DNA of 64,000 nt from DATFFO01 sp963744905. GTDB lineage: Bacteria; Actinomycetota; Acidimicrobiia; Spongiisociales; ZC4RG35. The stretch lies in contig CAVUUV010000005.1 in NCBI GenBank assembly GCA_963744905.1, forward strand, positions 658,493 to 722,492, written 5' to 3'. The notes under the pieces were generated by a model. It saw only the letters and a list, made by a program, of their open reading frames with translations. It was not told the DNA's origin and did not search any database. Position numbers and translations under genes: made by a program. This document shows positions 1-8,560 of the stretch, one piece after another. Each line of letters starts with the position of its first letter. The first letter of the stretch is position 1.

Positions 1-1
1 C

Positions 2-244
2 CTGGCCGAGATCGGGACCCTGGCCGCCGAGGTCACTGCCGGGCTCAGGGTGCGCTCCACCCTGGCCCCGCTGATCGTGGCTCCCCTGGCCATACCCCTT
101 CTCATCGCCGGATCTCAGGCCCTGGAGTCGTTGGCTCGCGGCGGCGGTATCCTTCCGTGGGTGCTGCTGGTGACCGCCACAGACCTGGCGCTGGCCGTGA
201 CGGCGGCGCTGATCGCCAGACCATTGGAAGACGCAGCCCGATGA
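2..244 (+). CDS. ccmB: CcmB, haem exporter permease subunit (C-terminal part)
   Basis: Only the last 80 or so residues are present; the reading frame is open from base 2 and the start lies before the window. Two hydrophobic segments are visible, the first around the stretch APLIVAPLAIPLLIAGSQA, which fits the end of the CcmB membrane subunit of the CcmAB(C) exporter. The stop TGA overlaps the next start as ATGA. Assignment rests mainly on the position directly ahead of ccmC and on hydrophobicity, since the conserved N-terminal part is missing. The ATPase gene ccmA would be expected upstream, outside the window. Confidence 0.75.
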   Translation: MAEIGTLAAEVTAGLRVRSTLAPLIVAPLAIPLLIAGSQALESLARGGGILPWVLLVTATDLALAVTAALIARPLEDAAR

Positions 245-963
245 AACGCTCCACGACAGGGATCAGAGTCTTGCTGGGCCTGACCGCGGGCGCCCTGGGC
301 GCGGGCCTGTATATGGCCCTGACCGCCCCACTCGATTCCTTCCAGGGCATTTACTCGCGCATCATGCACATCCACGTCCCCTCGGCGTGGCTGGCGTTCC
401 TCGCCTTCGGGGTCACCGCCGCCGCCTCGATCATCTGGCGGGTCCGCAGGACCAGACGGTGGGACCGTATTGCCGCCTCGTCGGCCGAGCTGGGGGTCCT
501 TTTCACCGGCCTGGCCCTCATCACCGGCTCGCTGTGGGGAGGGGCCGTCTGGGGCACGTACTGGGACTGGGGTGATGCCCGCATGGCCACCACCGCGCTC
601 ATGTTCTTCGTCTACCTGGCCTATCTCGCCCTGCGCCGGGCTAGTCCCGATGTCGATACGGCAGCCGCCCGGTCTTCCCTTCTCGGCATCATCGCTGTGG
701 TCCAGGTGCCATTGGTCTACTTCTCGGTCAACCTGTTCCGCAGCCTCCACCAGACCCAGTCGATCAGACCGGACGGTGCCACCATGCCCACCGGCATGCT
801 GGTGGCGATGCTGGCCAACCTGGCCGCCTTCACCATCCTCTACCTGGCGCTGATGGTGGTGCGAACCGCGGCGATGCGCCGCCAGGAGGCCGCGGCCACC
901 CCGCTCCCCCTGGCAGGTCGGGCGGTGGTCCCACCCTCCTTCGACGGAGTCACCGATGCCTGA
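241..963 (+). CDS. ccmC: CcmC, haem-handling membrane protein
   Basis: This is a 240-residue polytopic membrane protein with the tryptophan-rich WWD signature WGTYWDWGDAR starting near residue 104. In CcmC that motif, flanked by conserved histidines on the outer face, holds haem while it is passed to CcmE. The first external His is visible in RIMHIHVPSAW near residue 40, and a later one in RSLHQTQS. The length is normal for the family. The start ATG overlaps the ccmB stop by four bases, and the ccmD start lies inside the end of the gene, indicating a translationally coupled operon. Confidence 0.95.
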   Translation: MKRSTTGIRVLLGLTAGALGAGLYMALTAPLDSFQGIYSRIMHIHVPSAWLAFLAFGVTAAASIIWRVRRTRRWDRIAASSAELGVLFTGLALITGSLWGGAVWGTYWDWGDARMATTALMFFVYLAYLALRRASPDVDTAAARSSLLGIIAVVQVPLVYFSVNLFRSLHQTQSIRPDGATMPTGMLVAMLANLAAFTILYLALMVVRTAAMRRQEAAATPLPLAGRAVVPPSFDGVTDA

Positions 964-1069
964 GACACTGGTAGTAGCCGCCTACCTCGTCACCTACGGA
1001 GCCATCGGCGCCTACGCCACCTGGTTGTACTTACGCTGGCGCGCCACCGGGCCCGACCAGGAGACTTGA
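956..1069 (+). CDS. ccmD: CcmD-like small membrane protein
   Basis: A 37-residue frame starts with ATG eight bases before the ccmC stop and ends two bases before the ccmE start. It encodes one hydrophobic helix (about residues 5-26, VVAAYLVTYGAIGAYATWLY) followed by a short basic, polar tail. That is the size, topology and location of CcmD, the small subunit that helps release holo-CcmE from CcmABC. Sequence conservation in this family is weak, so the call rests on position and topology. Confidence 0.75.
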   Translation: MPETLVVAAYLVTYGAIGAYATWLYLRWRATGPDQET

Positions 1070-1070
1070 G

Positions 1071-1478
1071 ATGAACGGGCATCGTCGCTTCGTCTTGATC
1101 GGAGCCGTCGGTGTGGTGGCCCTGGTGGCGGTTCTGGTGGTCACCAACCTCTCCTCCGGTCTCACCTACTACCTCTATCCATCGGAGGCCACGGCCCAGA
1201 GGGCCAACTTCCCTGACGGGAGGCGTTTCCGTCTGGCGGGAACGGTCGAGGACGGTTCTGTAGTCGAGAACGGCCCCGTCACCACTTTCGTGGTAGGCGA
1301 CGGCAGCGCCGAGATCCCCGTCGAGCTGCACGGCCGGGTACCCCCTCTCTTCCAGGCCGGAGTGCCGGTCCTGGTCGAGGGTGCCTGGCAGGGCAACCGT
1401 TTCCTGGCCGACCAGGCGGTGGTTCGCCATGACGAGAACTACCAGACGCCGACCTCCGGGGGCGGGTTCTCCTCGTGA
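1071..1478 (+). CDS. ccmE: CcmE, periplasmic haem chaperone
   Basis: The 135-residue protein has an N-terminal membrane anchor (residues 6-24) and an OB-fold domain ending in the motif VRHDENYQTP. His120 of HDENY is the residue that binds haem covalently in CcmE, and the Tyr four residues on is the conserved axial ligand. Between them the typical RLAGTVEDGS and FVVGDG strands are seen. It receives haem from CcmC and hands it to CcmF. The gene sits two bases after ccmD. Confidence 0.95.
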   Translation: MNGHRRFVLIGAVGVVALVAVLVVTNLSSGLTYYLYPSEATAQRANFPDGRRFRLAGTVEDGSVVENGPVTTFVVGDGSAEIPVELHGRVPPLFQAGVPVLVEGAWQGNRFLADQAVVRHDENYQTPTSGGGFSS

Positions 1479-1506
1479 CGCCTGGACCCGGGCTCGCTAG
1501 TCGCTG

Positions 1507-3549
1507 ATGCTGGCCCTCCCCGGCCTGGCCGGAATCGCCATCGCCCTGGGCGGCTCGGTGTGGCTGGCGGTGGCGGGAGCCCAGAAGGCGGCGGAGTTGA
1601 GACGGGGCGGCCCTGCCACCCGGGACCTGCGGCCCCCCGCCCTGCTGGTGCTGGTCGGTGCAGTCCTGTCCATGGCCGTGCTGGAGCTGGCCCTGATCTT
1701 CGACGACTTCAGCCTCTCCTATGTGGCCGGTAATCATGCCCGGGCCACCCCCTTCCCCTTCAACATCGCCTCAGCCTGGGCGGCTCTGGAAGGGTCCATC
1801 GTTCTCTGGGGTCTGCTCCTGGCGCTATTCACCTGGCTGGTATGGCGTGATCACCGCTCCAGGGGCGACGCCCTTTCCGCCGGCGCCTGCGCGGTGATGG
1901 GACTGGTAGGTGTCTTCTTCTTCGGCTTGATGCTGACCGTGGCCGATCCCTTCCGGGTGTGCGTCCAGGCCGACGCCGCCCGCTGCCTGGCTTCCAGTCC
2001 CTGGCCCTGGGTGGCAACCCAGGCCCCCGCCGACGGCCTGGGGCCCAATCCGCTCCTGCAAAACCACATCCTGATGGCGATTCACCCCCCCATCCTCTAC
2101 ACCGGGTATGTCGGCCTGACCACCCCATTCGCCTATGCCATCTCCGCCCTGGCCCTGCGCCAGCCCGGACCGGAATGGCTGCTCCGCACCAGGCGCTGGA
2201 CGATGGTGGCCTGGAGTTTCTTGACACTCGGCATCCTCTTTGGCGGATGGTGGGCCTACTCGGTCCTGTCCTGGGGTGGGTACTGGGCCTGGGACCCGGT
2301 GGAGAATGCTTCGCTGATGCCATGGCTGGTGGCCACCGCCTTCGTCCACTCGTCCCTGGTCCAGCAGCGCCGCGGAATGCTCCAGGCGTGGAACTTCGTC
2401 CTCGTCATCTCCGCCTTCAGCCTCACAATCCTCGGCACCTTCCTGACCCGTTCTGGCACGATCCAGTCGGTTCACTCTTTCACCCAGTCGGCCATAGGCC
2501 CGGTACTGCTGGCCTTCCTGGTGGTGGTGCTGGCCGGCTCCTTCGCCCTTTTCGCCACCCGTTCTCACCTGGTCTCCTCCGCCCCCCGCCTCGACTCCTT
2601 TTCGTCCAGGGAGGGGACTTTCCTGGCCAACAACCTCCTCCTGACCGTCTTCGCCCTGGTGGTGCTGGTGGGAACGGTCTATCCCCTGATGCTCGAAGCT
2701 TTCACCGGGACCCAGGTCGGCGTCGGCCAGCCCTTCTATAACTCTCTGGCGGTCCCTCTCTCCTTCGCTCTCTTATTGATGATGGGGCTGGGGCCGGTCA
2801 CCCCGTGGCGCTATGCCTCACCCCGTCTGGTCTGGTCCAGGATCCGGGGACCCCTGCAGGTGGCCCTGGCCGCCGGGGTCATCACCGCCCTGGTGGCCAG
2901 CCGGATCGGTTGGGTCGTGCTGGCCGTGGTCGCCTCCACCTTCGTCATCGGGGTCATCGTTCGCCACCTGATGGAACAGGCCGGCCGCCGCACCCGGGCC
3001 ACCGGAAGGTCGATCCTGGTCGAGATGGGCCAGGTTCTGCGATCGGACCAGGGCTTCTGGTCGGGCCAGGTATCCCACGTCGGCGTGGCCCTCGTCGCCC
3101 TCGGACTGGCGTTCTCGGCCAATCTCTCCCTCCACACGACGGCCGACCTCGCCCCGGGAGACAGCTTCGACTTCGCCGGATATCAAATCACCTACCGCTC
3201 GCCCTTCCAGCACACCGAGCCCTCCAAGACCGTGGTGGGAGCAAACGTGGACGTCACACGCGACGGTGATCTGGTGTCGGAGTTGCAGCCCCGGGCCAAC
3301 TATTTCGGATCGGACAGCGCCGGAATCACCACTCCCGCCATCCTGTCCCGCTCGGGCGGCGACCTCTACCTGACGCTGCTCAACATCGACGGCAACGGCA
3401 TTCGGCTCGAGGCCGACACCTCTCCTCTGATCTGGATGCTGTGGCTGGGTGGACTGGTCACGGCCGCAGGTGGCTTCTGGGCCGTGGCGATAAGACGCCG
3501 GACCCGGGCCCGGGCAAAGAGCATCGCCAACGAGCGCTCTCATGTCTGA
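1507..3549 (+). CDS. ccmF: CcmF, cytochrome c haem lyase subunit
   Basis: A 680-residue multi-spanning protein, the usual CcmF size. The haem-handling WWD motif WGGYWAWDPVENASLMPW begins at residue 256, and the conserved segments HPPILYTGYVG and FLTRSGTIQSVHSF follow the family pattern. A large extracytoplasmic region near residues 540-640 precedes the last helix. CcmF with CcmH ligates haem to the CxxCH motif of apocytochrome c. The first ATG (1507) is used because it lies shortly after the ccmE stop; the stop overlaps the next start by eight bases. Confidence 0.95.
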   Translation: MLALPGLAGIAIALGGSVWLAVAGAQKAAELRRGGPATRDLRPPALLVLVGAVLSMAVLELALIFDDFSLSYVAGNHARATPFPFNIASAWAALEGSIVLWGLLLALFTWLVWRDHRSRGDALSAGACAVMGLVGVFFFGLMLTVADPFRVCVQADAARCLASSPWPWVATQAPADGLGPNPLLQNHILMAIHPPILYTGYVGLTTPFAYAISALALRQPGPEWLLRTRRWTMVAWSFLTLGILFGGWWAYSVLSWGGYWAWDPVENASLMPWLVATAFVHSSLVQQRRGMLQAWNFVLVISAFSLTILGTFLTRSGTIQSVHSFTQSAIGPVLLAFLVVVLAGSFALFATRSHLVSSAPRLDSFSSREGTFLANNLLLTVFALVVLVGTVYPLMLEAFTGTQVGVGQPFYNSLAVPLSFALLLMMGLGPVTPWRYASPRLVWSRIRGPLQVALAAGVITALVASRIGWVVLAVVASTFVIGVIVRHLMEQAGRRTRATGRSILVEMGQVLRSDQGFWSGQVSHVGVALVALGLAFSANLSLHTTADLAPGDSFDFAGYQITYRSPFQHTEPSKTVVGANVDVTRDGDLVSELQPRANYFGSDSAGITTPAILSRSGGDLYLTLLNIDGNGIRLEADTSPLIWMLWLGGLVTAAGGFWAVAIRRRTRARAKSIANERSHV

Positions 3550-4756
3550 AACCACCCTGGCCGACCGCCCCCTCCTGGCCCGCGCCGTCCACGGCATCCC
3601 CTGGGCGGTCATCTCCTCGCTGCTGCTGGCCACCGCTCTGGTGCTCCTCCTCGTCGGGGGACCCCGCTCCCCGGATCTGGTCGCCGAGCTGGGCAGCCAG
3701 ATCCGCTGCCCGGTCTGTCAGGGGGTGCCGATCGCGGAATCGACCTCCCAGATGGCCTCCGACATGATGGACATCCTCCGTCAGGAGGTGGAATCGGGCG
3801 CCACCCGCCAGGAGGCCATCGACGCCGTGATCGGTTCCTACCCGGGCTCGATCCTGCTGGAGCCCCCGCTCTCCGCTTCATCGGTGGCGCTGTGGCTGAT
3901 ACCCATAATCGCCCTGGTGGCCGGGGTGGGCCTGGCCCTGACGATCCGGCGGGGTAGGCGGGGATCGGCCGCCGACACCGAGAGCGCCGACCTCGAGTAC
4001 CGGCTCCAACAGGTGCAGACCGACCTGGACGAACTCGCCCAACAGGTGGCTGCGGGTGAAGTCACGGCGGAGGCAGCAGGTCATCTCCGCTCGGCGTACG
4101 AACTGGAACTGACCGAGACCGAATCGGCGCTGGCCGAGGCCCGCGCCCAACCGACTCCCCTGCCCCGCTCCCGTCGCAGAGTGGTGGTGGGCGCCGTCGT
4201 CATGGTGCTGTCGCTGGCGGCGATCGTCGTCGTGGCAGGTGCATTCGTCGTGGACCGGCCGGGTGCCGGTTCGGGTGTGGCAGGCCTGAAGGGAGATCCC
4301 TCCCAGTACTCCAACGAAACGCTCGCCGCGGTGATTGCCGCCAACAAGGACAATCCCCTCATCGACGGGATGCGCCTCGCTCTGGCCGAGAGGTACTTCA
4401 ACCAGGGCGACTACCAGAGTGCGTTCCCCTACTACATGGATGTGGCTTCCAGCGACAAGGCGAGCACCGATCAGGTAGCGACTGCCCTGACCAGGCTCGG
4501 GTGGATGGCCTATGTGGGGAACGGCCAGGTGGACGCCGCCCTCGACCTTCTCCGCCGGGCCCGCTCCCTGGTACCCGACGACCCCTTCCCTTTGTACATG
4601 GAGGCTCTGGTCACCTGGTGCGGGAAAGGCGATGCCGCTTCGGCGGCTCCCAGCTTGAAGAAGGTCCTCGACTCTCCCGACCTCGACCCGTCGATTCGTG
4701 ATCAGATCCAGTCCGAGTACGAGCAAGCGACGGCGGGCGCGGCGTGCTCCCAATAG
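3542..4756 (+). CDS. ccmH: CcmH-CcmI fusion, apocytochrome c thiol reductase and chaperone
   Basis: The 404-residue protein joins two Ccm functions. Residues 1-150 are CcmH/CycL-like: one N-terminal helix, then IRCPVCQG with the redox pair Cys56/Cys59, then a second helix near residue 120. A coiled-coil segment follows, then a third helix near residues 215-240, and finally a TPR-like repeat domain (about 280-395) resembling CcmI/CycH, which binds the apocytochrome C-terminus. It overlaps ccmF by eight bases. Fused and split arrangements of CcmH and CcmI are both known; this is the fused kind. Confidence 0.9.
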   Translation: MSETTLADRPLLARAVHGIPWAVISSLLLATALVLLLVGGPRSPDLVAELGSQIRCPVCQGVPIAESTSQMASDMMDILRQEVESGATRQEAIDAVIGSYPGSILLEPPLSASSVALWLIPIIALVAGVGLALTIRRGRRGSAADTESADLEYRLQQVQTDLDELAQQVAAGEVTAEAAGHLRSAYELELTETESALAEARAQPTPLPRSRRRVVVGAVVMVLSLAAIVVVAGAFVVDRPGAGSGVAGLKGDPSQYSNETLAAVIAANKDNPLIDGMRLALAERYFNQGDYQSAFPYYMDVASSDKASTDQVATALTRLGWMAYVGNGQVDAALDLLRRARSLVPDDPFPLYMEALVTWCGKGDAASAAPSLKKVLDSPDLDPSIRDQIQSEYEQATAGAACSQ

Positions 4757-4760
4757 CCTC

Positions 4761-5360
4761 ATGACCCGCGGTAGAGGGATCCGGATGGCAGCCTGGGGGG
4801 TGGTGGGGCTGACGGCCGTCCTGGCCGTGGTGATGGCCAGCCGCTTCGGCTCCGACCCCGGCCTGGCAGAGTCGCCCCTTCTGGGACGTCCCGCCCCGGA
4901 CCTGACCCTGGACCGCCTGATCGGGTCGGGCCAGGTCAGCCTGAGCGACTTTCACGGCGAGACCGTCGTGGTGAACTTCTTCGCTTCGTGGTGCCTGGAA
5001 TGCCGCATAGAGCACGAAGATCTGGTGGCGACATCGGATTCCTTCGCCGACCAGGGAGTCCGGTTCGTCGGGATTGCCTTCGAGGACGACCCGGCTGATG
5101 CGCGCTCCTACCTGGAGGAGGCGGGGATGAGCCGGCACACCGAGTACCTGGTCGACACAGACAGCCGGGCCGCCGTGGGGTTCGGTGTCTTCGGAGTGCC
5201 CGAGACGTTCTTCATCGATCCCCAGGGCACGGTGGTGGGACGAATCGTGGGTCCGACGACCGCCCTGGCGCTAGGGACGAGCATCGACAGCATCTCCCGC
5301 GGGGAGAGCCCCGGCAATCAGATCCTGGGCAACACACGGACTGGCCCCGGCGACAGTTGA
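4761..5360 (+). CDS. ccmG: CcmG/DsbE-type thiol-disulfide oxidoreductase
   Basis: A 199-residue protein with one N-terminal membrane anchor (residues 10-26) and a thioredoxin fold. The redox motif is WCLEC (Cys78, Cys81), and the cis-Pro loop is GVPETFFIDPQG, the form found in CcmG/ResA proteins. It keeps CcmH and apocytochrome thiols reduced. ATG 4761 is chosen over an upstream ATG at 4698 because the latter lies inside ccmH and would add a basic stretch before the anchor. It is the last gene of the ccm run, five bases after ccmH. Confidence 0.9.
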   Translation: MTRGRGIRMAAWGVVGLTAVLAVVMASRFGSDPGLAESPLLGRPAPDLTLDRLIGSGQVSLSDFHGETVVVNFFASWCLECRIEHEDLVATSDSFADQGVRFVGIAFEDDPADARSYLEEAGMSRHTEYLVDTDSRAAVGFGVFGVPETFFIDPQGTVVGRIVGPTTALALGTSIDSISRGESPGNQILGNTRTGPGDS

Positions 5361-5417
5361 TCTGCCATCATCTGAGACCCGCACGCGCTAAATCACAGCC
5401 ATGATCTCGATCCAGCC

Positions 5418-6485
5418 ATGACAGAACCCCGGACCGCCTCACGCCCATGGAAGGGCTGGTTGGAGGCTCACGTGGTGACGGTGGCCGTCACCGGGGCGGT
5501 TGCCCTGATGGCGGCAGTAGTGCTGGGCGTGATCGCCCTCGGCCGTGGGACCGACGGCACGGCGGGGTCGCCACCGGCCACCTCCCGGCCCACTCAGACC
5601 GCCGGGACGGTATCCGCGCCGCCGTCGTCGGTCTCCACCCCGGGCAACACGGAAGTGGGGGCAACCGGAAGCGGCGACGGCTTGATCGCGGTCAAGATCG
5701 ACAATGCCCCGGCGGCCCGGCCCCAGATCGGCCTGGGCTCGGCCCGGTTCCTGTTCGAGGTGCCCGTCGAGGGAGGACTCACACGCTTCCTGGGCCTGTT
5801 CTCCCCAGCCGACGTGCTGGTGGGCCCGGTCCGGTCGCTGCGCCCGGTAGACGTGGATCTGATTCCCGCCCTGTCTGGCACCGCCGTGGCAACCGGCGGG
5901 CGCCCATTCGTAGTCTCCCCACTGGAAGCAAACGGCGTGTCCGTGGTGGGCTTCGACGACACCGCCTCAGTCCTGCAGAGCCTGGAACGGCCCCGTCCTC
6001 ACAACCTGTTCGTGAACCTGTCCCAGATCGAGGTGGCCGACGTTCCGCCCGGGTTGCCGGAGGGAGACTTGCCCCCGCCGGCCGGGAGCGCCCAAGAGAT
6101 CACAATTCCCTACTCGTCACCGGTCACGTGGACTTTCGGGGATGGCGGCTATGAGCGGTCAGCGGACGGAGAGACCACCACGTTCCTGCCCGAGTATGGG
6201 GCCGACCCCGTTCCGCTCGTCGCCGACACGGTCGTCGTCATGTCCGTCGGCGAACGCCGGGCCGGATACACGGATGTGAACGAAGCCGAGGTACCCGACT
6301 TCGACGTGATCGGATCCGGGGAACTCGTGGTCTTCAGCCATGGTCAGGCCTTCGAGGGCACGTGGAGCAGGGGCGCCTTGACCGAGCCCTTCACCTTCGC
6401 TACCCGGGCTGGTGAAGAGTTCGGACTGCCGACGGGACTGGTCTTCCTCCACCTGCTGGGCAACACCCTCGAGCCGAGTTACTGA
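5418..6485 (+). CDS. DUF3048 domain exported protein
   Basis: A 355-residue protein with one N-terminal membrane segment (about residues 17-40), a low-complexity Thr/Ser/Pro linker, then a DUF3048 domain. Diagnostic stretches are AVKIDNAPAARPQIGL, GLTRFLGLFS and VGPVRSLRPVDVDL. The family includes Bacillus YerB; its biochemical role is unknown. The protein is predicted to be anchored with its domain outside the membrane. It converges with the next gene with an 18-base gap. Confidence 0.85.
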   Translation: MTEPRTASRPWKGWLEAHVVTVAVTGAVALMAAVVLGVIALGRGTDGTAGSPPATSRPTQTAGTVSAPPSSVSTPGNTEVGATGSGDGLIAVKIDNAPAARPQIGLGSARFLFEVPVEGGLTRFLGLFSPADVLVGPVRSLRPVDVDLIPALSGTAVATGGRPFVVSPLEANGVSVVGFDDTASVLQSLERPRPHNLFVNLSQIEVADVPPGLPEGDLPPPAGSAQEITIPYSSPVTWTFGDGGYERSADGETTTFLPEYGADPVPLVADTVVVMSVGERRAGYTDVNEAEVPDFDVIGSGELVVFSHGQAFEGTWSRGALTEPFTFATRAGEEFGLPTGLVFLHLLGNTLEPSY

Positions 6486-6503
6486 CCCGGTCGAGTCAAC
6501 CAC

Positions 6504-7901
6504 TCACGGCCGGTTGTCCAGCAGCTCCACGTTCACCTCCGGGAAGCTGGCCGTGTCGAGTGCCGCCGAGCCGGTGCCCAACAGGAACCGGTCGAAGAAC
6601 CCGGCCAGGAACCGATGGTTGATCATCATTACCCGTTGGCCGTCGATGGGTCCCTTGAGCCCGAGTCGATCGGCCACCGGAGATATGGCCGGGGTGGCCA
6701 GGAAGTCAGAGGTGTCCGCCCCCAGAACGTCCACCCAGTAGGTCATGGTCTGCGAGCGGGCGACGATCCCCTTGAGTACCGCATCGTTGACGTTGTCCCG
6801 CCAGGGGTCAGAACGCATCAGGAGCATCGGTCGAGTCGCCGTCGTTGCCAGCAACGGATCAGGGAAGGACTCGACTATCGGATCGAGTCCCGCCACCGCC
6901 TTGCAGCGGGGGTCCGTCAGGCACACCTCCAGGACCGCACCACCCCCGATGCCGTGGCCCCACATGCCTACTGCCTCGGGATCGATGGCCTCTGTCAGGG
7001 CACCGAACGCTCCCTGAGGGCCCCGCTCGATCTCGTCGAGCACCGCGGTGATGTCGGCCGCGAAGGTGTCGATGACCGCCGCTTCTGCGGCCAGCTTCTG
7101 GTCGGCGGTGGCGTCGGGCGGATCGAGGGCCTCGGCCGCCAGTGGAATCACCCGTCCATCGACGACTGTGGCCACGGCGCCCCCGGGATGGTCCAAAGCG
7201 ACCACGATGTATCCCTGGCTGACGAGGGACTCGATCTGGTCCAGGGCGATGGTGGAGAACTCACCCCACCCATGGCTGTAGATCAGAAGGGGGAAGGCGC
7301 CCTCGGCAACGGGGGCATCCTCGTAGGCATGTGAACGTGTGTAGCGGGCCTGATCGAAGAAGAAACCCGGGCGTCCCATCTCCCGGGCGAAGGCGGGGAC
7401 CACGACGTCGAAGTCGGGCTCCCACGGCTCGGGCTTCTGCCTCTCGACCGACCCGGCCGGGTACCAGACCCGGGCGACCACGGTTCGGTGGCCGGTCCGA
7501 TCCCCACCGAAGCCCCCTTCTGGAACGACGCTGGAGACCTCGGCGGTCATGGTGCCGATGATCGACGGGCCGGCCGGCAGCGGCAGCTGGGGCACAGGAA
7601 GGATGACGGCCGGGGCCACGACGAGACCCAGACCCACCAGACCGAAGATGCCTCTGCCCACCCTCCTGAACCAGGGCAGATGCCTCTCCTCCACCGCCAC
7701 CACATCACCAGCCGCCAGCCCGATCGCCACGATGTAGAGAGGTAGCAACTGCCAGCGGAACCCCTCCACCTGCCACTGAAGCACGACCAACACAGGCAGG
7801 AGGATGGCGACCAGCCCGCGCCGCGGTCGCACCCCGAACAGGGCGGGCCAGACGATGGCGAACACGCAGGCGCCGGCCAGGTACAGCTCGAAACTTCTCA
7901 C
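6504..7901 (-). CDS. Membrane-anchored alpha/beta-hydrolase (PAF-acetylhydrolase-like), nucleophile lost
   Basis: A 465-residue protein with about four N-terminal membrane helices (residues 1-105) and a C-terminal alpha/beta-hydrolase domain of the PAF-acetylhydrolase/chlorophyllase-like type. The oxyanion strand LLIYSHGWGEF and the acid-bearing strand VAGLDPIVESF are present. The nucleophile elbow reads GMWGHGIGGGAV: Gly317 stands where family members have the catalytic Ser (GHSxGG). The usual C-terminal His of an HxxFxDF motif is also absent; the region reads LGADTSDFLA. The fold call is firm, but hydrolytic activity by the normal triad is unlikely. Confidence 0.8.
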   Translation of the reverse strand: MRSFELYLAGACVFAIVWPALFGVRPRRGLVAILLPVLVVLQWQVEGFRWQLLPLYIVAIGLAAGDVVAVEERHLPWFRRVGRGIFGLVGLGLVVAPAVILPVPQLPLPAGPSIIGTMTAEVSSVVPEGGFGGDRTGHRTVVARVWYPAGSVERQKPEPWEPDFDVVVPAFAREMGRPGFFFDQARYTRSHAYEDAPVAEGAFPLLIYSHGWGEFSTIALDQIESLVSQGYIVVALDHPGGAVATVVDGRVIPLAAEALDPPDATADQKLAAEAAVIDTFAADITAVLDEIERGPQGAFGALTEAIDPEAVGMWGHGIGGGAVLEVCLTDPRCKAVAGLDPIVESFPDPLLATTATRPMLLMRSDPWRDNVNDAVLKGIVARSQTMTYWVDVLGADTSDFLATPAISPVADRLGLKGPIDGQRVMMINHRFLAGFFDRFLLGTGSAALDTASFPEVNVELLDNRP

Positions 7902-7953
7902 GGAGCGGCGATTGTGGCACGCCCCGCTCGGGCCGCCGGAAGTGGCCGGCTGA

Positions 7954-8478
7954 TCAAGCCTCCGACAGCAGGGACTCGATGGACGACCTCATGGCGCTCT
8001 CCGAGCGCGCCCCGAGCCACGATTCGACGATCTGGTCGTTGCTTCCGATAAGCACGGTGGCCGGCTGATAAGGAATGCCGTAGGCGGCGAAGACGTCCTC
8101 GTCGGAATCGAGACCCCAGGCCACTTTCCCGGACCCGAATAGCTGAGCGGCCCGCTCGGCCGTGGCCTCCGAGGTTCCCTTCCAGGCCGGCGCAACGAAG
8201 GCGATCCGGTCCCCGTACTCGGCCGCCAGCTTGTCCACGACGGGCAACTCCCGTCGACAGGTCGGTCACCACTCGGCCCAGAAGACGAGAAACACCGGCC
8301 TTGTTTCCTCTGACAGGACGAACTGGCCCCCATCGCCGAGCTGGAGGGTGAAGTCCGGCGCCGTCCGGACGGCCGTAGTCGAAGAAGGGGTAGTGGTCGT
8401 CGACCGGGAACCCGATGGGGCGGCTGCGCAGCCGGCCAGCATCAACACGACGAGCGTCAGCAATGAGAGTCTTCGCAT
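7954..8478 (-). CDS. Thioredoxin-like (TlpA/ResA type) lipoprotein with in-frame UGA at the first redox Cys; candidate selenoprotein
   Basis: Read through one TGA at 8266-8268, this is a 174-residue protein. It begins MRRLSLLTLVVLMLAGC, a lipoprotein signal with lipobox Cys17, then a Thr/Ser linker, then a thioredoxin domain (APDFTLQLGDGGQF, FLVFWAEW). The next codons are TGA-CCG-ACC-TGT, giving W-(UGA)-P-T-C-R-R-E-L-P, exactly where the family has WCxxC. The same frame stays open for 103 more codons with normal thioredoxin features, including YGIPYQPATVLI (cis-Pro loop). The UGA therefore stands for residue 71, the reactive cysteine. Selenocysteine is favoured by the hairpin listed separately; a nonsense mutation or base error is the alternative. 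It lies 82 bases downstream of trpD on the same strand. Confidence 0.8.
8238..8268 (-). promoter_or_regulatory. Candidate bacterial SECIS hairpin after the in-frame UGA
   Basis: On the minus strand the UGA (8268-8266) is followed by six bases, then TGT, then a perfect 7-bp stem CGACGGG (8256-8250) / CCCGTCG (8244-8238) closed by the five-base loop AGTTG (8249-8245). TGT can pair with ACA three bases after the stem, extending it around a bulge. The loop starts 16 bases after the UGA and has G as its second base. Published bacterial SECIS rules ask for a small apical loop with G in its first two positions about 16-37 bases after UGA, so the geometry fits at the lower limit. Confidence 0.6.
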
Positions 8479-8560
8479 GGCCAAATCCGACGTTACCGGG
8501 GTCCTCTTGCTATCCCGACGTCGGGGGAAGCATCCTGTGGTCAACAGCCGTCACACCGGG

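Noticed and set aside
8241..8272. Simple frameshift explanation for the interrupted thioredoxin gene
   Set aside because: Both halves are in the same frame (312 bases, 104 codons, separate the two stop codons), so no indel is involved; only the single TGA codon interrupts it.
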